A stretch of 64,000 nucleotides of DNA from Mesorhabditis belari (lineage: Eukaryota; Nematoda; Chromadorea; Rhabditida; Rhabditidae), in contig CAUEEP010000400.1 of the NCBI GenBank assembly GCA_958450365.1, positions 310,001 to 374,000 of the forward strand. Reading direction: 5' to 3'. The notes under the pieces were generated by a model. That model had not been told where the DNA came from and did not search any database. It saw nothing but the letters and a program-made list of their open reading frames with translations. Of this stretch, positions 30,700-41,811 are shown piece by piece; position 1 is the stretch's first letter; every line of letters begins with the position of its first letter. The position numbers and the translations under genes are program-made.

Positions 30700-31650
30700 A
30701 TTTCTCAGAACTGAGAGCTCCTTTTGCAAATAAAACGAAACTGATCGGTAGGAGAAAAGACCTCCCATTTCCCTCCCATTTCCTAGCCCCAAAGCTGAAA
30801 TGTGTTCATTTCTGATGGAAATACTTAGATAAAACACTTTGCGTTATTCTACACAAAGAAATCTCCTAAGATTGATCCAGATATTTTAGGATTAACTATG
30901 CATTGGAAATTACAATAAATATCGATGATTTCACGTTGAAAATCTCACAAAAGCGTGGGTGTTCGAATCCGGCTCTCCAACGTCCCAATTCGTGAAATCC
31001 ACCGAACGTCCATCCATCCATTCAAAAGCATTTCCTTTGTTCGGATTTCTCTGAATAAAGAAATTTTTATGTTTTACTGTTGATATTTCATACAATTTTT
31101 TTTCATTTCAACTCAAACTATTTAAAACATTTTAAAACTATTCTAGTCCTTCAATTCAAACTATGATTTCTATCCGATTTTCCTTTCTAATTATGGAAAT
31201 CATTCTGGCTTCCCAATCGAAACCATTATTTCTATCAAAGAACTATCAGTCAAACGAATCTTTTTTACAAAGAGCGTTCCAAAAATGGCTGAAAAAATCT
31301 CAAAAAAGACTTAACTTTAACATTATGCCTTTCAATAAGAAAAATTCAACCTTTAGTCCGATCCAGAACACTTCTTTCGAATAAACATTTTTGGCTGAAA
31401 AAATCTTGTTTTTGGTTTATAAAGCATACATTTCTGCAAAAATCATGAATCTTCCAAACTGAATCATTTCGATTCCTTACCGAGTTTCTGAACAAACTCG
31501 TTCTCTTGCTGACTGTGAATTGAGACTAAATGGCTCTTTCTGCCTCCACAATATGCCTCGGCTTCATCAAATGTCATTTCTTGATCGGGAACCTCGGGAT
31601 GAAGATAATCCTGGTTCACAACAGTCACCAAACCTTGTACCAAGAAGCGA
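30700..31650 (-). pseudogene. truncated CTLD gene copy
   Basis: Last four CTLD exons on the minus strand: about 31482-31593 (EMTFDEAEAYCGGRKSHLVS), ~31340-31390 (VFWIGLK), ~30948-31052 (NWDVGEPDSNTHAF) and ~30706-30797 (GKWEVFSPTDQ...FICKRSSQF). The last exon has a TAG four codons in. At 31650 the sequence jumps to the 3'-flank repeat, so stalk and N terminus are missing. Confidence 0.65.
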
Positions 31651-31799
31651 CGTTAGCGAAGAATTACGTAGCTAAGGTTTGAATGAGAACTTTATTATTG
31701 TGGGTAATTATTAAATGATCGTTATCAAGGGAGATGCTTTCAAACAATGATCATCAATCGCTTTCTTCAGAAGTCGCCATTCTTGAAGTATCCCGAATC

Positions 31800-32500
31800 G
31801 ACGCTGTGCTCGCCGTGTTTGTGCAATTAGATTTGATATCTGAATGCTGCAAGTTGGGCAAGAATGCGGACCGTTTAGGTCTGAACTGAGAACTGGTTTG
31901 GAATGCGATAGGCCACTATTTGATCTCTCGATGTGTCAATCCACTAGACTCCGGAAGCTCGGAACTGATTTTCTCGGGCACCCATGTCGAAATGATGCTA
32001 ATTGGTTGGAGTCTGATCTAGATAGATTCTCTCCCAACCTTCACATAAACTAAGTTTTGTGGATTATCCCTCAGTGTTTGGCGAACTCCGTCTTCCATCT
32101 TCGCGCTGAGCCCTTGATTGTACTGATGTCAAAATGCGCATGTCAAGATTAATTTCACTGACGGGTCCAGCTTGGGAGAAAATGTCGTGGACCTTTCCGG
32201 AGCCTCCTTCGGCTCTCGGTCGAATGTGACCCATTTGATCGCCGGGACGTTTGTCCTGGTACAACAGATCTCGAGTGGATCTAAATTTGATATCGTGGTT
32301 GCTACGTGCAACTTGTATCCATGTTTGGATCCTACAATCACCTACCCCTATGGATAATCCACTCCAACCCAATCCCAACCCATCAGCGGGTCTCCGAATC
32401 AGTCAGCGGATGAGCGGATGAGCAGATGGCTTTCTGTGAGTTTTGGATTTTGAGATCCTTAAAATCCCTTACACATTGATTGCCGTGAAAGAGAAGAGGT
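31800..32500 (+). other. no assignable gene
   Basis: Open frames on both strands across 32064-32378 (for example NLDPLEICCTRTNVPAIKW on the minus, LSGASFGSRSNVTHLIAGTF on the plus). I cannot decide between them and see no splice context. Likely repeat-derived. Confidence 0.2.
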
Positions 32501-32538
32501 CGAGTTGACTTTCTTTGTATCAATTATTATTCTAATTG

Positions 32539-32580
32539 ACCCATTTCTAGTAGGGTTTCAAGACCCTACTAGAAATGGGT
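32539..32580. repeat. perfect 18-bp hairpin next to the telomere-like array
   Basis: ACCCATTTCTAGTAGGGT (32539-32556) and its exact complement (32563-32580) flank a 6-nt loop TTCAAG. It ends 7 bp before the hexamer array, and part of the arm (CAAGACCCTA) is repeated at the array border. Confidence 0.7.
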
Positions 32581-32587
32581 TCAAGAC

Positions 32588-32659
32588 CCTAAGCCTGAGC
32601 CTGAGCCTAAGCCTGAGCCTGAGCCTAAGCCTGAGCCTGAGCCTAAGCCTGAGCCTAAG
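32588..32659. repeat. interstitial telomere-type hexamer array
   Basis: Twelve uninterrupted hexamers, CCTAAG or CCTGAG, i.e. TTAGGC and TCAGGC on the other strand. TTAGGC is the canonical nematode telomere repeat. Order is A-G-G, A-G-G, A-G-G, A-G, A, where A is the canonical and G the variant unit, showing an 18-bp higher-order period. Confidence 0.85.
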
Positions 32660-32689
32660 GTTTCAGGGTTTCAATAAAGTCTACAAGAC

Positions 32690-33146
32690 TATAGAGGCGT
32701 TTCAGTTGAAGCTGCCTCTTTTCAATTTCATTTCAGAGTCGCGTTTTTGGCGATTTTATCTACGCGGCAAATATGTTTGTGTAAGCCATAAATATAGAGA
32801 CTGAAACTTTTCAGATTTCCAAAGAGACCCGGCAAAAAGTGCTTGCGAACAACGAGGATCTCCGACCCTTAGATCGAAAGCTCAAGTTGGTCGGGGGATG
32901 CGGGCGGCTTAATAAAAATTGCAGTCACACCATCGACAAGGCTCTTCGGGGACTCGATCGAAGCAGCTTCCTTTTCTCAATATTCTCAAGGGCTTTCGAG
33001 GAAACTCGATGTTTGTTCTTCCAACTTGATGTCGAACTGTCAATTTCAGAATGTCAACACCGGAATTAAGGAAAAGTTTTTGGAGCAGAGGAAAGCCACC
33101 GATCACAACACCGGTCTCATTGCGCATTTTCGGGATGAGGTGCAAT
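32690..33146 (+). other. coil-like gene module, inverted copy at 33308-33610
   Basis: After an acceptor-like CAG at 32812-32814 the frame ISKETRQKVLANNEDLRPLD, RKLK continues to KNCSHTIDKALRGLDRSSF. The minus copy (33405-33610) has two extra bases at the FLFSQ point and a different, longer frame (QGLSRKLDVCSSNLMSNCQF). Both run into the LEQRK block. Inverted arms are ~200 bp, ~320 bp apart. Function unknown. Confidence 0.35.
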
Positions 33147-33609
33147 TTTGAATCCATGTGATGCGAATGATACAGATAGCTAAAGGCATTGTGTCTCTTT
33201 TCTGTTGTCCATTGAGCTTTCTGTTGAGAGTATTCTAGTCAGTCCGGCTACTGAAACGTTCATTTCGAAGAACAAAAAGGAGAAATTTCAACCAATGTAG
33301 AACTCTGTCAAGTAAAGAATTGCAGACTCTCGACGGTCTCATCTACATCGCTAGAAAGCTGCAACTCAACGAAGAGGTGCAACTCAACGGCTTTCCTCTG
33401 CTCCAAAAACTTTTCCTTAATTCCGGTGTTGACATTCTGAAATTGACAGTTCGACATCAAGTTGGAAGAACAAACATCGAGTTTCCTCGAAAGCCCTTGA
33501 GAATATTGAGAGAAAAGGAAGCTGCTTCGATCGAGTCCCCGAAGAGCCTTGTCGATGGTGTGACTGCAATTTTTATTAAGCCGCCCGCATCCCCCGACCA
33601 ACTTGAGCA

Positions 33610-33945
33610 TCTTTGAAGACCCTCAATTGCTTGCAAAAAGTTTGAAGATCGAAGTTCTTCCTCATCCGCCGTATTCACCTAATCTTCTTCCAACAGATCG
33701 TCACTTTTACAAGCATCTCGATCGTTACATCGCAGACGAAATTTTGAAGAACAAAACAGGTGAAAAATGCTATCGAAGATTTCTGCGCCTCTAGACAGCC
33801 CGACTTTTTTGGGTCGAAAAACTGGCTACTCATTGGCAAAAATGTATTGGGTCTAACGCTTGTTATCTTAATTAATTTGATTGTTGCTTAATAAAAAAAT
33901 TTGCAATTGAAAATCATTGAGAAAAACCCAGTTATTTTCCGTAAT
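33610..33945 (+). mobile_element. mariner transposase 3' end
   Basis: FEDPQLLAKSLKIEVLPHPP, YSPNLLPTDRHFYKHLD (third catalytic Asp in the PTD position) and, after frame changes, HWQKCIGSNACYL. It is followed by AATTGAAAATCATTGAGAAAAACC, which looks like the element's terminal repeat. Missing the first two-thirds. Confidence 0.72.
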
Positions 33946-34019
33946 ACCTAATGAGCGATCTCTTATCACGGAAAATAGAAAGAAGGAGTGGCTTTTGATG
34001 GAAAGATAACCTTCATGTG

Positions 34020-34670
34020 TTAAAAATTGTCTCGAGAAGAAAGCCCGACTCGAATTGATCGGATTGAAGATTGCCTGAAATCCCAATTGATGATGATTGC
34101 TAATCATTTCAAGAATACTTTGAGTTCCGATTGCTCGAAGATTGCTCGAAAGTCGGCGATTTCCGCTGTGAATGAGCCTTTTAGGTCACTGAAAAACGTC
34201 AATTCGTCGAGAATGTTTGATGTTTCTGGATAATTTTCGAGTTAAATTTACTCCAAATAAGTTTCGGGGTCACAGTGACTATCAGAGGCAAAAGCCTCAC
34301 ATTTCTACCTCACTCGACCACACTTTGTTCCATCAAAATGCGTTCCATCAACTCACCGAAAACCGTCGAGAATTTTCGTCTCCAGTTGGCTCACTTGGAC
34401 TTTCGGCTCGATTCGCATTGACGAGAATTGCTGAACGATTCACATAGCCAGGTTATCGAAAAGCTGCTGAGTGATGAGCTGAACGGCGCCCAACCAACCT
34501 TGCGTTGTGTCGTTGAATTTGTTCTCGAACGCCTCCTTCATCACGCTAAGCGACAAGGCGTGCTCGACGGCCTCCTCTCTCATCTTCTCAAATCCGTCCT
34601 AAAAAGCTTTTTTCTACAAACTATTTTTATAGTTTTGGTGTTATTGAGCTTCAAAGAGTTAACAAGCTGC
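34020..34670. other. coding-like frames on both strands, unassigned
   Basis: Plus frame 34027-34233 (RIEDCLKSQLMMIANHFKNT) and minus frame ~34440-34590 (KMREEAVEHALSLSVMKEAF, ENKFNDTTQGWLGAVQLITQ) look helical and free of stops. No family or splice chain recognised. Confidence 0.25.
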
Positions 34671-34699
34671 TAACTCGGTTGTCTGTTAAGGGAAAATAC

Positions 34700-35589
34700 G
34701 GTACTTATTGGTTATCTACCTCCCCCAATTGGCATACGCGCGAAATTAGCGTTTAATTGCACCAGCGAAGCGCAGCAGAGCATTGGTGAGTAGGTCTAAT
34801 CTGGTTCCATTCGGATCGGATCTGATTCAATTCGTCATACCCCTGCTGGCGCTAGGTCGTTTGAATTTTACCCTTTCCATGGGTCAGAGTAGATAGTATA
34901 TCTAGGTGCAATGTGTTTGATAATCTCGGATTGAAGTCTTTTCTCTGACCGATCAGGAACCATGACACAGAAGCTTTCGCTTGTTTTACGGCAGAGTTCA
35001 CCGAAAATGCAATGTTGAAGTAGAACTGCGTGATTGCGGGAAAATACGGTACTTATTGGTTATCTACCTCCCCCAACTCGGTGAACATATTCACATCAAT
35101 TTCAAAGATCTTTCCCAGCCCACCGATTTGTTGCACTGGCTTTGACAACAAATCATCGCCACATATGGATCCCAAAAAATTGCTCCAGTCAGCTACATCA
35201 TTGATTGGCATCGCGAGTTCTCCTTGCCAGAATGCCACAGGAGTTAATTTGTGAGTGCAGCAATAAATGAAATTGTACGATTGTAACAAACAAACAAACA
35301 AACAAATAACAACCACTTGAAAGCATTTTCTTTGGAAGCAAACAGTCTGAAGATGTTCATATCCTAACGATGAAATTTTTTTTGTTGTTTTCTCATTATC
35401 ACATTTTAATGCGATGCTTGTATTTTAATTTGTACCTTGCATCTAAAAGGTTATAAAAGAAGCCAACCGCTCAGCGGACTGAAATTTTTCTCACCCACCT
35501 CACCACCAGGGCTCCGCTGCGCCTCGCTAGTGGAGTCAAATGCTAATTTCGCGCGTATGTTAATTAGGGGGAGATAACCAATAAGTACC
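34700..35589. mobile_element. ~890-bp element with long inverted ends and an internal third copy
   Basis: Left end GGTACTTATTGGTTATCTAC, then CTCCCCCAATT..CATACGCGCGAAATTAGC; the right end is its complement (35528-35589). The outermost 27 bp recur inside at 35048-35078. Between them, minus frame 35072-35250 (TPVAFWQGELAMPINDVADW, SNFLGSICGDDLLSKPVQQI) ends at a GTAGAT donor lying exactly in the internal repeat. Class and transposase are not identified. Confidence 0.5.
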
Positions 35590-35639
35590 AAAAATAAGTA
35601 GATCAGTCTAATACAAAACCAATGACTTGGATACTTCTA

Positions 35640-35740
35640 TGTGGAAGAAGATTAGGTGAATACGGCGGATGAGGAAGAACTTCGATCTTCAAACTTTTTG
35701 CAAGCAATTGAGGGTCTTCAAAGATATAGATTGTGGCTAG
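35640..35740 (-). mobile_element. mariner transposase 3' fragment
   Basis: Minus strand IFEDPQLLAKSLKIEVLPHP, PYSPNLLP, nearly identical to 33610-33700 on the other strand, cut after NLLP. Confidence 0.65.
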
Positions 35741-35904
35741 CATTGAGTCTTTTTCTGGTTCATCTCGAGGCCAATCTTCTTGCTGACTCGGTCGGGGTCT
35801 TCTAGCATCCGTTGGGCTTCTTCTGGTGTCTTGGCGCAAGAAACTGTACGAATCGACGCTGTGCTCGCCGTCTTTGTCGCCCAAAGAGCCGAAACGAGGC
35901 TTAG

Positions 35905-35965
35905 AAGAAGCTGTCGGGTAGGAGACCAGACCGTCCATTTCCCATGGCCGCTCCAAAACTGAAAT
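35905..35965 (-). pseudogene. CTLD last-exon fragment
   Basis: FWSGHGKWTVWSPTRQL-type codons followed on the minus strand by a break. It is adjacent to the ENY2-like copy at 36.1-36.8 kb, the inverted equivalent of the arrangement at 23.8-24.4 kb. Confidence 0.5.
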
Positions 35966-36079
35966 GTGTTCATTTCTGAAGAAAAGAAAAAAAAAAGAAA
36001 TTTCCTCAGATTGATAGAAACATGTTTGAATTAACTATGCATTGGAAACAAATAAATGAATAGATATCGATGATTTTGG

Positions 36080-36825
36080 ATTTCCGTGATGATTTCACCT
36101 TTTTCCAGAATAAGCCGAACTTTTGTGTAAATAGCTTCAATAATCTCCGCATTCCATTCATGTTCTAAAAGTTTTAATTTCGTTTTATTATTTAACTTTC
36201 AATAGTCACCTTCATCTTTCAACGAGCGTAACAGCTTTCTTGCCATTTTTGAGGCTTTATCGCCTGAACCGAGTTTGTCAACCCTAGCATCGATATGCTT
36301 TTGAATATGTCTAGTCTAAATTCTTTAAGCTTACATTGATGTCCAATTGAACCCACCAGATTTTTGATACTATACTTAAAGAAACGTGGAGTTGTTAATC
36401 GCTGATGTATCATTGCAAGCATCTAAATTGTGGAAAATGAATTGATTTGATCTTGATCTTGACCAATTTATATTCCAGATCGGTTGGATTGAAAAAGTGA
36501 TAGTCGACGGTTTTCTTTCGCATAACTATTGGTCCTTTGGACGTACATTGAGCCAAAAGTAAAATTGATTGTGGTTTGATGAGTGGATCCTCGTCGTCGT
36601 CCTCATCCTCATCGTTCTTCCTCGACTTATTAAAGCTAGAAAAGTAAGACTACGATATTTGCAAGTAAACTGATCATTAGTAAGAGCTAATGCCCTAAAA
36701 CACTATACACTTACATCCAGATCAAGCCGAGCTCATCGTTTTCATCTTCTTTGGCTAGCTTCGGAATTATTTCTCGAATTGCCTTCTCTTCCGAATTTCT
36801 CAAGGATTCCCAAAAATATTTCGAT
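36080..36825 (-). CDS. multi-exon gene with acidic region and ENY2-like end
   Basis: Minus-strand pieces in order: LRNSEEKAIREIIPKLAKED, ENDELGLIW (36720-36810); KNDEDEDDDEDPLIKPQSIL, LLAQCTSKGPIVMRKKTVDY, HFFNPTDLEYKLVK (36450-36625); a TTTAG acceptor and MIHQRLTTPRFFKYSIKNLV (36340-36420); KASKMARKLLRSLKDEG (36205-36280); KLLEHEWNAEIIEAIYTKVR (36095-36180). This is the most complete copy of the gene also seen at 5.5 and 23.8 kb. Whether these are one gene or two is open. The last part resembles ENY2/Sus1. Confidence 0.45.
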
Positions 36826-36827
36826 TA

Positions 36828-36958
36828 ATCTGAGCAAATTTCTTTTTGTGAAATAACGCAAAGTGTTTTATCAATAGATTTCCATCAGACATGAAAACAT
36901 TTCAGCTTCGGAGCCACGATGAGAAATGGGCGCTCTATTCTTCTAACTATCAGTCTGG
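36828..36958 (+). pseudogene. CTLD last intron and last-exon fragment
   Basis: Intron sequence typical of the last CTLD intron (AATATTTCGATTAATCTGAG) and TTTCAG precede LRSHDEKWALYSSNYQSGR, after which the foldback element begins. Confidence 0.5.
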
Positions 36959-36964
36959 TCGACA

Positions 36965-37712
36965 TCAATTTTCTCGGAAACTACTGACGAATTCTTATAA
37001 ACCTTTTTTTCTAGATAGATATAATCTCTAATTAATGTTTTAAAAATTAGGAACTAACCCTAGAGTATCAGAAGAATTTCTGAAGCAAATCTCTTGGATG
37101 TCAGATTTTCGAGAAAAATGCTATTGTTTCAGAAATGTTACTTTAACTCAAAATTTCTCTATTAAAATTTCAAAGTGATTAAAGAGAAAGTTGGAGAGGA
37201 AAACAAGCCGGTTCTAATGAGCTATGGCTGATGCCTAGGCAATGCACCATTCCAGAGATCGGCACTTTTGAAGTTGGCCCCTTTGAGAATGAGTACCTTT
37301 AGTATTTTAGCTCTACTGGCCTCAAAATTGAGTTTTATCTTAGCAAAATTTCAGGTTAGATGCACAATTAAATTTCGCACAAGAAGGCAAAAATTTCACT
37401 GGTCTCTTAAAAATTTTTTAATTTTTATGTGTGGAAAATGAGTTTTTTGTGGCTGCAGTTCGAGGGTGCCTTTCTTGAAAAGTACTGAACCAATTTGCGT
37501 ACTCTTTTTTCTATTCTGTAGATTGGAATATCTAGTTTACAAAGATGTGAAAAAATAGCATTTTTCTCGAAAATCTGACATCCAGGAGATTTTCTCCAAA
37601 AATTTTTCTGATACTCTACAGTTAGCTCCTAAGTTTTTAAAAGTTAATTTGAGCTTATATCTATCTAGAAAAAAAAAGTTTATAAGTTTCTAAAAATTTC
37701 GATCCCCGGCAG
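36965..37712. mobile_element. ~750-bp foldback element
   Basis: Arms of ~160 bp (36975-37135 and 37553-37708) are inverted copies: TCTCTTGGATGTCAGATTTTCGAG opposite CTCGAAAATCTGACATCCAGGAGA, and TTATAAAC..TCTAGATAGATATAA opposite its complement. The ~420-bp centre has no coding frame. Non-autonomous DNA element of unknown superfamily, inserted just upstream of the kinase gene. Confidence 0.6.
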
Positions 37713-38028
37713 TCGAATTTTCTTTTGCTTTTCAGTTTACTTCAGTCTTCATTGACTTTTTTCGTCTGATTATTTTCTTTTAGAGATCAAAAACGAATTT
37801 TAAATTTTGCTAATCAAATCCAAAATTTTGGCTTCAATTGAGTTGGGAGATTGCCTGGGCTCAAATTTTCGAGGCTCTTTTCTTGCTGATAAGACTCGGT
37901 GACTCCCTTCTGATATTGATTTTCATCGGATGGGATTTCCATGAATAAAACTCACAGATTGCTGTCAAAAATTGTGAATAATTTTCGACATTTTGCCTAC
38001 CCTCCTGATGCCTTGATTTTCAAATCAT

Positions 38029-41000
38029 ATGGACTCTATCCTATCACTCAACCCAAGCGAATGGAAAAAGATTGGAAACGGTGTCTCGGGCTTTGTCCTC
38101 GTTACAAACAGCCACACCGTCACCACGTAAGTAACCATTTTTCTTTGCTGGATCATTTCCTCTAGATAGTCACTCGAACTAAAGACTAGTGTTCGTGATT
38201 TGTTCTTGACAAAGTACAAAGGCTCTTTGATCGTACAGCTAACTAGCCTGGGTTAGCTTTGCCTTTGCATTTACTATTTTCCAGTTAAAGATTTTAGCAA
38301 AATTGCCGCCAAACTAATCCCGGTGGGCAAAAACGAGCAAAGCGATGAAAGGATTAAAGAGGAGCTGAGAGCCCTGATTGAACTTCGACACCAGAATATC
38401 ATCTATTTTTATCGAACTGTTAGGGCCGAATTTTTGGGGCAAATACATCATATGCTCGAGATGGAATATTGTGAAAGAGATTGTCTACGGACAGGTTTGC
38501 AAAGGCCGATCAATGCATTTGCATCTTATTTAGTGATGAAAGATCCGACAATTATCTACAATATTTCGACGGTTTTGGGCTGGGCGGAGATGCTATTTTC
38601 AGTGTTAAAAGAGCTCAAAAAAAAGCAAATGGTCCATCGAGATTTGAAACCAGAAAAGTGAGATGATTTGATTCGTATAAAAAAGTGTTTGCCACATATC
38701 TTTTAGCGTGTTGGTTACAAAAGATTTCATTCTGAAAGTGGCCGATTTTGGATTGGTTCGGGACTTGACGCGAATAGACACCGTTTCGACCGTTGGAACT
38801 GACCTTTATATGAGTCCCGAATTGCTTGTTCCTTATGGACAGAATGCACAAGTATTTCGTTGAATTTACAACTCTGGACAAGAAGATCTAGGTGACCTGT
38901 CAAAGTGACATTTATGCAGTTGGACTCATTTGTTGGGAGATTGTCGAACGAAGGTGTGACGATGGTGTGACGATGTTATGGGAGATGAGAAACAAAAATT
39001 TAAAACTGAAACCACCATGCTGCGATGACCCGTTGAAGTCAATAATCATGGGGTTTGACTTGAAATGATTCTAATGATTCCATATCGTCCAAGGTTAATT
39101 TTTAGGTTCTTTACGGATAACACGGTGGACGGAGCGATTGGGGGGGGGCAGTCTTTTTTCAACCTTTTAACCAAAATCTTGATTGATTTGTCTGTGTTCG
39201 GTCTTATACATATTCCACTCGACGATCCTCTCCTTGTCTATTTTGAGCTTCTGCTTCACGTATTTGATCAACGTTTGATTGTCCGCCCAGAGACGAAGAA
39301 ATTCACAATAGACAATACAGGAAGAAGGCTCGCCATTAAGCAATTCCCATCTCTGCTTCGTTTGGTTGAGCCTTTTGTGGTCGCTTTACTCTATGAGCAA
39401 AGACAGCACTCTCAATGAAGGACTTCTTTTTGCTTGGATTTCAACGACATGGTGTCTCCGGGCAGATCATTCTTGTAGGTAGGCATCACCTAAAAATTAA
39501 AAGTAATAGAGCAATAGAAAGATAATATTAACACGGATCTAGAGAACAATAGCCGACTCGCTTTGGGGACAATGAGAGAAGTGAGTAATTTTCTAGCGCG
39601 AGCGTGCTTTTATAGACACGATTCGTGATTGAAATTACTTTGGGACGCGATTAAAAAGAATTCAGTTTAGTGCTTGAGTAAACGAAATTTTGGTTGAAAA
39701 GTTGAAAAGAAGGCTGCGCTCCCCCGTTGTCCGTAAAGTACCACTTTTTCATACATCCGAGTAGCTATGTGCCTTTTCGGGGTGATTGTCTATCATTGAG
39801 TATCGAAAAATCCATCTTCTAGTCAAAGATTTTTCGGAAACGTTGAGTTTAAAGGGGCTAAAAGTCGCTTTTCCGTTGTACGCCTATCGACAGTCATGCC
39901 CGAAAATGCACGGTCCACATCCTAGCCCTGACATAGGACATTACATATTTAGATGTATGCAAATTGATCCATCGGATCGACCTACTGTAGAGCAAGTCTA
40001 CCCGAAGATTTTGGATAGCATAAAGGTCAAAGAATTCAGCAAACCATCAATTCATATTTTAGAGTTCCCAGAAATACGCATTTGAGCCAGTGATTGATCA
40101 AACTCAAAAATTGATTCTTAAACCTTTGGGGTTTCCCAGCGAGGATAACAGTGTTGTGGATCTGAATCTGGATGGCCTCGACATTTCATTCCCTACACCC
40201 GATTCTACTCAAGATCTTCGGGAAGTGAACGAGGAAAATGTAAACGATTCTTCCAAAGCAGGTCGCTCGAAACAAACAACAAGTCAAATCGAAAAAGTCG
40301 ATTCAATCCACCAGCAAGAATTCGGTCAAGAGGATAATCAAACAGCTGAAGAACGAGTTTCCATACAATTTCCAATCGATAAACGTGTTGAAAGAAAGCC
40401 TGGTCGAAGCCATATATTTGACTCAAATAAACATCAACAGCAAGATAGCAATAGCAAAGAGGTGGTGCTTGATCACAACTCCACATCGGTAACTCAAGAT
40501 ACAGCCATTGGCGGATATGCAAAACCTTCACTTCGCGAACCTTCCAACCAAAACATACATTTGACGAATAGTCAACAAATTTTGAATCAACTGAAAGTCA
40601 TAAGTAAAAATGCTGAAAAAATTGGGAAGTTGGACTTCGAATTATTGATTGGCTTTTTGAAGATGAATGAAGGAATGGAGACGATTTTGGAATATCTTCA
40701 ACACAAACGAACATTGATTGAGGAATCTTTTAAAACTCGAGTATTTTCCGTTGATTCAATCACCCTTCCAAAGTTGTGTGGTTCTTTTACTCAATCACGA
40801 ATGAAATCAACAAATTTCGATCAAGAAACGAAGGAGATTTTATTGAAAGTGATCGTTGCATGGGACGAAAAGGCTCAAAAAGAGTTATTAAGACTCGATG
40901 AAGCATGTATTCGGGTTTTCTATGGCATTGGGTTTGATAACAAAGCAGAACTCACAAGATGTCTAGATATCTTCGAGGCTCAAAAAAACAATTGGTTTTC

Positions 41001-41811
41001 TGACAAGAAAATTAATTTTGCCGTTTTTCAAGAAACTTCTTTCGGTGACGAGTATCTTTTATTTTCAAAGGGGCCAGTATTGATCAAGGAAGATTTCATG
41101 AGCTATTACTTTCTCAAAGTTGATAATGATTGGCCTCATGAAACAGACATCTTTAATTTTGGCAAAAAATCGATTCGTCGGAGACGTGTCAAGGATAAAA
41201 TCTGTGAAAAACACTTCACAGATATTGTTATGCGAATCAAGAAAAAAATCAAGTTTCTTGAAGATCCTTCTCGAATTCCTTCAACCCTTCTCAAAGCAAT
41301 CATGCCAGATTTACAGCAATTCTACAATGAAGCTCCCTATATATTCTTAAGCGATTTACCACCAAATCATTCAATCTGGAATTTATCTAAAATACTTTCT
41401 AATGAAAAGATTCAAGATCTAAACAATCTTCATGCTATTTTCGAAGCAGCTTTAAGATTTATGGGGGATTGTAATCTATTTTATTCGAATTATGGGCTTA
41501 CTTATGGAAAAAAAAAAATTTTAGCTCGATTGAAATCAATTTCTGGACAAAACAAACAAATTCTTTTTTTGAAAAACGAAAATTGTCTTTTGTTTTACCC
41601 TTATGAGTATTGTCAGGGTTTTATTCACTTTGACGTTTTGAGAGGAAATTACAAATATCTTTTTATTGATTTTGACAAAAAGAATTCATTTGATTTTTTC
41701 CTATTTCCCGTCGATGATATGCACATTATTTTCGAGAAATATATTCAATTTTTGGAAACAATCGGTAAGCCATGCTTTTTATATTTTCAGTTACAGTATC
41801 ACTTTAAATAG
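38029..41811 (+). CDS. protein kinase fused to a long unrecognised C-terminal region
   Basis: Exons: 38029-38126 (glycine loop KIGNGVSGFVLVT), 38298-38657 (IAAKLIPV with the ATP Lys, EELRALIEL with the helix-C Glu, MVHRDLKPE), 38707-38851 (NVLVT, ADFGLVRD, GTDLYMSPEL), 38892-38953 (QSDIYAVGLICWE), then a long intron, a C-lobe exon from ~39800 (CMQIDPSDRPTVEQV) to 40025, a 37-nt intron, and 40063-41811. Joining at 40025/40063 keeps frame into a 583-codon open region, so kinase and tail are one gene. All catalytic motifs (K, E, HRD, DFG) are present. The tail begins disordered and acidic (to ~40560) and continues as a probably folded, helix-rich region. I recognise no family for it. It is more AT-rich than the kinase part. 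Confidence 0.68.
39120..39546 (-). other. coding-like fragment nested in the kinase intron
   Basis: Minus strand: TTTTTAG then VMPTYKNDLPGDTMSLKSKQ, KEVLH and a stop (39415-39492). Further down, in another frame, WELLNGEPSSCIVYCEFLRL, WADNQTLIKYVKQKLKIDKE (39200-39350). No family recognised. It explains why the kinase intron is ~850 nt when the others are under 175. Confidence 0.3.

Noticed and set aside
32505..32804. Open frame with a long Ser-Leu repeat as a coding gene
   Set aside because: The SLSLSL run is just the telomere-type hexamer translated; no splice context or conserved flanking sequence supports a protein.
35048..35078. GAGGTAGAT on the minus strand as a let-7-type microRNA seed
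   Set aside because: Only the first seven bases resemble let-7; the rest differs and no precursor hairpin of proper size is present. It belongs to a transposon end.
35286..35310. CAAA repeat as a CRISPR-like or regulatory array
   Set aside because: Simple microsatellite of 5-6 units without spacers.
39065..39418. 117-codon plus-strand frame in the kinase intron
   Set aside because: No acceptor or donor puts it in phase with the kinase exons; the minus strand of the same interval looks more coding.
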